This document shows, piece after piece, positions 60,022 to 60,761 of a stretch of 60,761 bases of DNA; the first letter of the stretch is position 1, and each line of letters starts with the position of its first letter. The notes beneath the pieces are model-generated. The model had not been told where the DNA came from. It saw only the letters and a list, made by a program, of their open reading frames with translations, and did not search any database. A program made the translations under genes and the position numbers. Source of the DNA: Thermus igniterrae ATCC 700962 (GTDB taxonomy: Bacteria > Deinococcota > Deinococci > Deinococcales > Thermaceae); the NCBI RefSeq assembly GCF_000376265.1, contig NZ_AQWU01000059.1, forward strand, positions 1 to 60,761. The letters run 5' to 3'.

Positions 60022-60045
60022 GAAAAAGGAGGTGTCCCCTACAAT
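60017..60045 (+). promoter_or_regulatory. tRNA-Leu promoter
   Basis: -35 TTGACG (60017-60022), a 17-bp spacer, -10 TACAAT (60040-60045); the tRNA starts 13 nt later at 60059. Confidence 0.8.
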
Positions 60046-60058
60046 GACCCTTGCGTCT

Positions 60059-60145
60059 GCCGGGGTGGCGGAATTGGTAGACGCGCACGATTCAGGGTCG
60101 TGTGTCCTCACGGACGTGCGGGTTCAAGTCCCGCCCCCGGCACCA
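60059..60145 (+). tRNA. tRNA-Leu (anticodon CAG)
   Basis: An 87-nt class II tRNA with CCA encoded. Acceptor GCCGGGG pairs with CCCCGGC. The anticodon stem-loop is CACGA-TTCAGGG-TCGTG, with CAG at the anticodon positions, so it reads CUG. A variable arm (GTGTCCTCACGGAC region) and GGTTCAAGTCC T-loop are present. Confidence 0.95.
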
Positions 60146-60149
60146 AAGG

Positions 60150-60170
60150 CCCCGCGCAAGCGGGGTTTTT
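60150..60170 (+). terminator. tRNA-Leu terminator
   Basis: CCCCGC-GCAA-GCGGGG then TTTTT, 4 bp after the CCA end. Confidence 0.92.
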
Positions 60171-60172
60171 GC

Positions 60173-60178
60173 TATTCT
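60173..60178 (+). promoter_or_regulatory. -10 box of trpS
   Basis: TATTCT with 7 nt to the ATG, leaderless-type, right after the tRNA terminator. Confidence 0.55.
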
Positions 60179-60185
60179 CTGGGGT

Positions 60186-60761
60186 ATGACGCGGGTTCTT
60201 TCCGGCATCCAGCCCTCGGGGGAGATCCACATCGGCAACTACCTGGGGGCCATCAAGCAGTGGGTGGCCCTGGGGGAGCGCCTGGGCCGGGAGGCCTTTT
60301 TCTGCATCGTGGACTACCACGCCCTCACCAACCCCCTGGCCTACGACCCCGCCACCCTGGCCCGGCGCACCTTTGAGGCGGCCCTGGTGAACATCGCCGC
60401 TGGGCTGGACCCCGAGCGGGTCACCCTCTTCGTCCAGTCCCACGTGCCCGAGCACACGGAGCTGGCCTGGGTCTTCACCACCATCACCCCCCTGGGGGAC
60501 CTCACCCGCATGACCCAGTTCAAGGACAAGGCCGCCAAGCAGGAGGCCATCTGGTCCGGCCTCCTCATGTACCCCGTGCTCCAGGCGGCGGACATCCTCA
60601 TCTACAAGGCGGACACCGTGCCGGTGGGGGAGGACCAGGTGCAGCACATTGAGCTCACCCGGGAGATTGCCCGCCGCTTCAACGCCCTCTTTGGCGAGAC
60701 CTTTCCCGAACCAGAGGCCCTCCTCAACCCCGAGGCCCCCCGGGTGCCGGGGATTGACGGC
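60186..60761 (+). CDS. trpS: Tryptophanyl-tRNA synthetase, N-terminal part
   Basis: 192 codons of a class I synthetase, cut by the window end. VLSGIQPSGEIHIGNYLGAI contains the HIGH-like motif (HIGN). FCIVDYHALTNPL, FVQSHVPEHTELAWVF, DLTRMTQFKDKA, LMYPVLQAADILIYKADTVP and VGEDQVQHIELTREIARRFN are the Trp-binding and dimer blocks of TrpS. The KMSKS loop would lie beyond the window. The open frame stays intact to the last base. Confidence 0.95.
   Translation, partial: MTRVLSGIQPSGEIHIGNYLGAIKQWVALGERLGREAFFCIVDYHALTNPLAYDPATLARRTFEAALVNIAAGLDPERVTLFVQSHVPEHTELAWVFTTITPLGDLTRMTQFKDKAAKQEAIWSGLLMYPVLQAADILIYKADTVPVGEDQVQHIELTREIARRFNALFGETFPEPEALLNPEAPRVPGIDG

Noticed and set aside
60146-60185. 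T-box or Trp leader before trpS
   Set aside because: Only 40 bp separate the tRNA from trpS; they hold a tRNA terminator and a leaderless promoter, with no room for a T-box.

Overview
The window looks like a chromosomal segment of a Thermus-type thermophile (phylum Deinococcota). GC content is very high, genes are packed with 1-8 bp start/stop overlaps, and many start codons sit 6-10 nt downstream of a TATAAT-like box, which fits leaderless mRNAs. The proteins closely resemble known Thermus enzymes in length and motif content: a 327-aa malate dehydrogenase, a 345-aa LeuB, a 359-aa RodA, a 178-aa YceI protein, futalosine-pathway MqnA/MqnE and a polar-pilus PilC. This identification rests on sequence features and family knowledge only; no search was run.

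Layout. 1-0.6 kb: 3' end of an IS630-type transposase whose insertion appears to have removed the 5' part of a phosphoribosyltransferase gene. 0.6-9.2 kb (minus): mdh, dnaG, a class III cyclase/ATPase/TPR protein, a small unknown, a DUF1998 helicase and a GNAT acetyltransferase. 9.3-16 kb: PIG-L deacetylase, scpB, tsaC, pilC (tsaC and pilC have overlapping divergent start codons), an EVE protein, a probably frameshifted lipoprotein, a GlcD-like oxidase and a diguanylate cyclase. 16-18.3 kb (minus): aroF-tyrA, preceded by what I read as a complete Phe/Tyr leader-peptide attenuator. 18.3-24.9 kb (minus): a VOC dioxygenase, yceI, an IS481-type element with recognisable ends and target duplication, mqnA, mqnE, a PIN-like protein, a UPF0114 protein and a LacI regulator. 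25-29.4 kb (plus): plsY-like gene, FAH hydrolase, metallo-beta-lactamase fold protein, purN and purD.

29.4-45 kb is the most interesting part: an acetate/short-chain-acyl locus. It encodes a membrane sensor fused to a DnaQ-type exonuclease, a stand-alone receiver, a Na/solute-symporter histidine kinase (CrbS-like), a 58-aa membrane protein, a cNMP/CBS/DUF294 nucleotidyltransferase, another membrane protein, a two-subunit SSS transporter, and three acetyl-CoA-synthetase-type enzymes. One of the three is fused at its N terminus to a complete IclR-family transcription factor. Its gene is divergent from canonical acs across a 128-bp region with facing promoters and inverted repeats. This would join uptake, sensing, activation and gene control of acetate-like substrates. 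A methylmalonyl-CoA mutase large subunit follows at 45.4-47 kb.

47.2-54.3 kb (plus): a winged-helix regulator coupled to minD-minE-rodA, a small lipoprotein, potABCD-like polyamine ABC transporter genes and a cytochrome c. 54.3-60 kb (minus): leuC-leuD-leuB-SDR-ilvD, preceded by a second leader-peptide attenuator with Leu codons. Its promoter is back to back with that of tRNA-Leu(CAG); the -35 boxes share one 12-bp palindrome. The window ends inside trpS. There is no gene-free stretch longer than about 215 bp.
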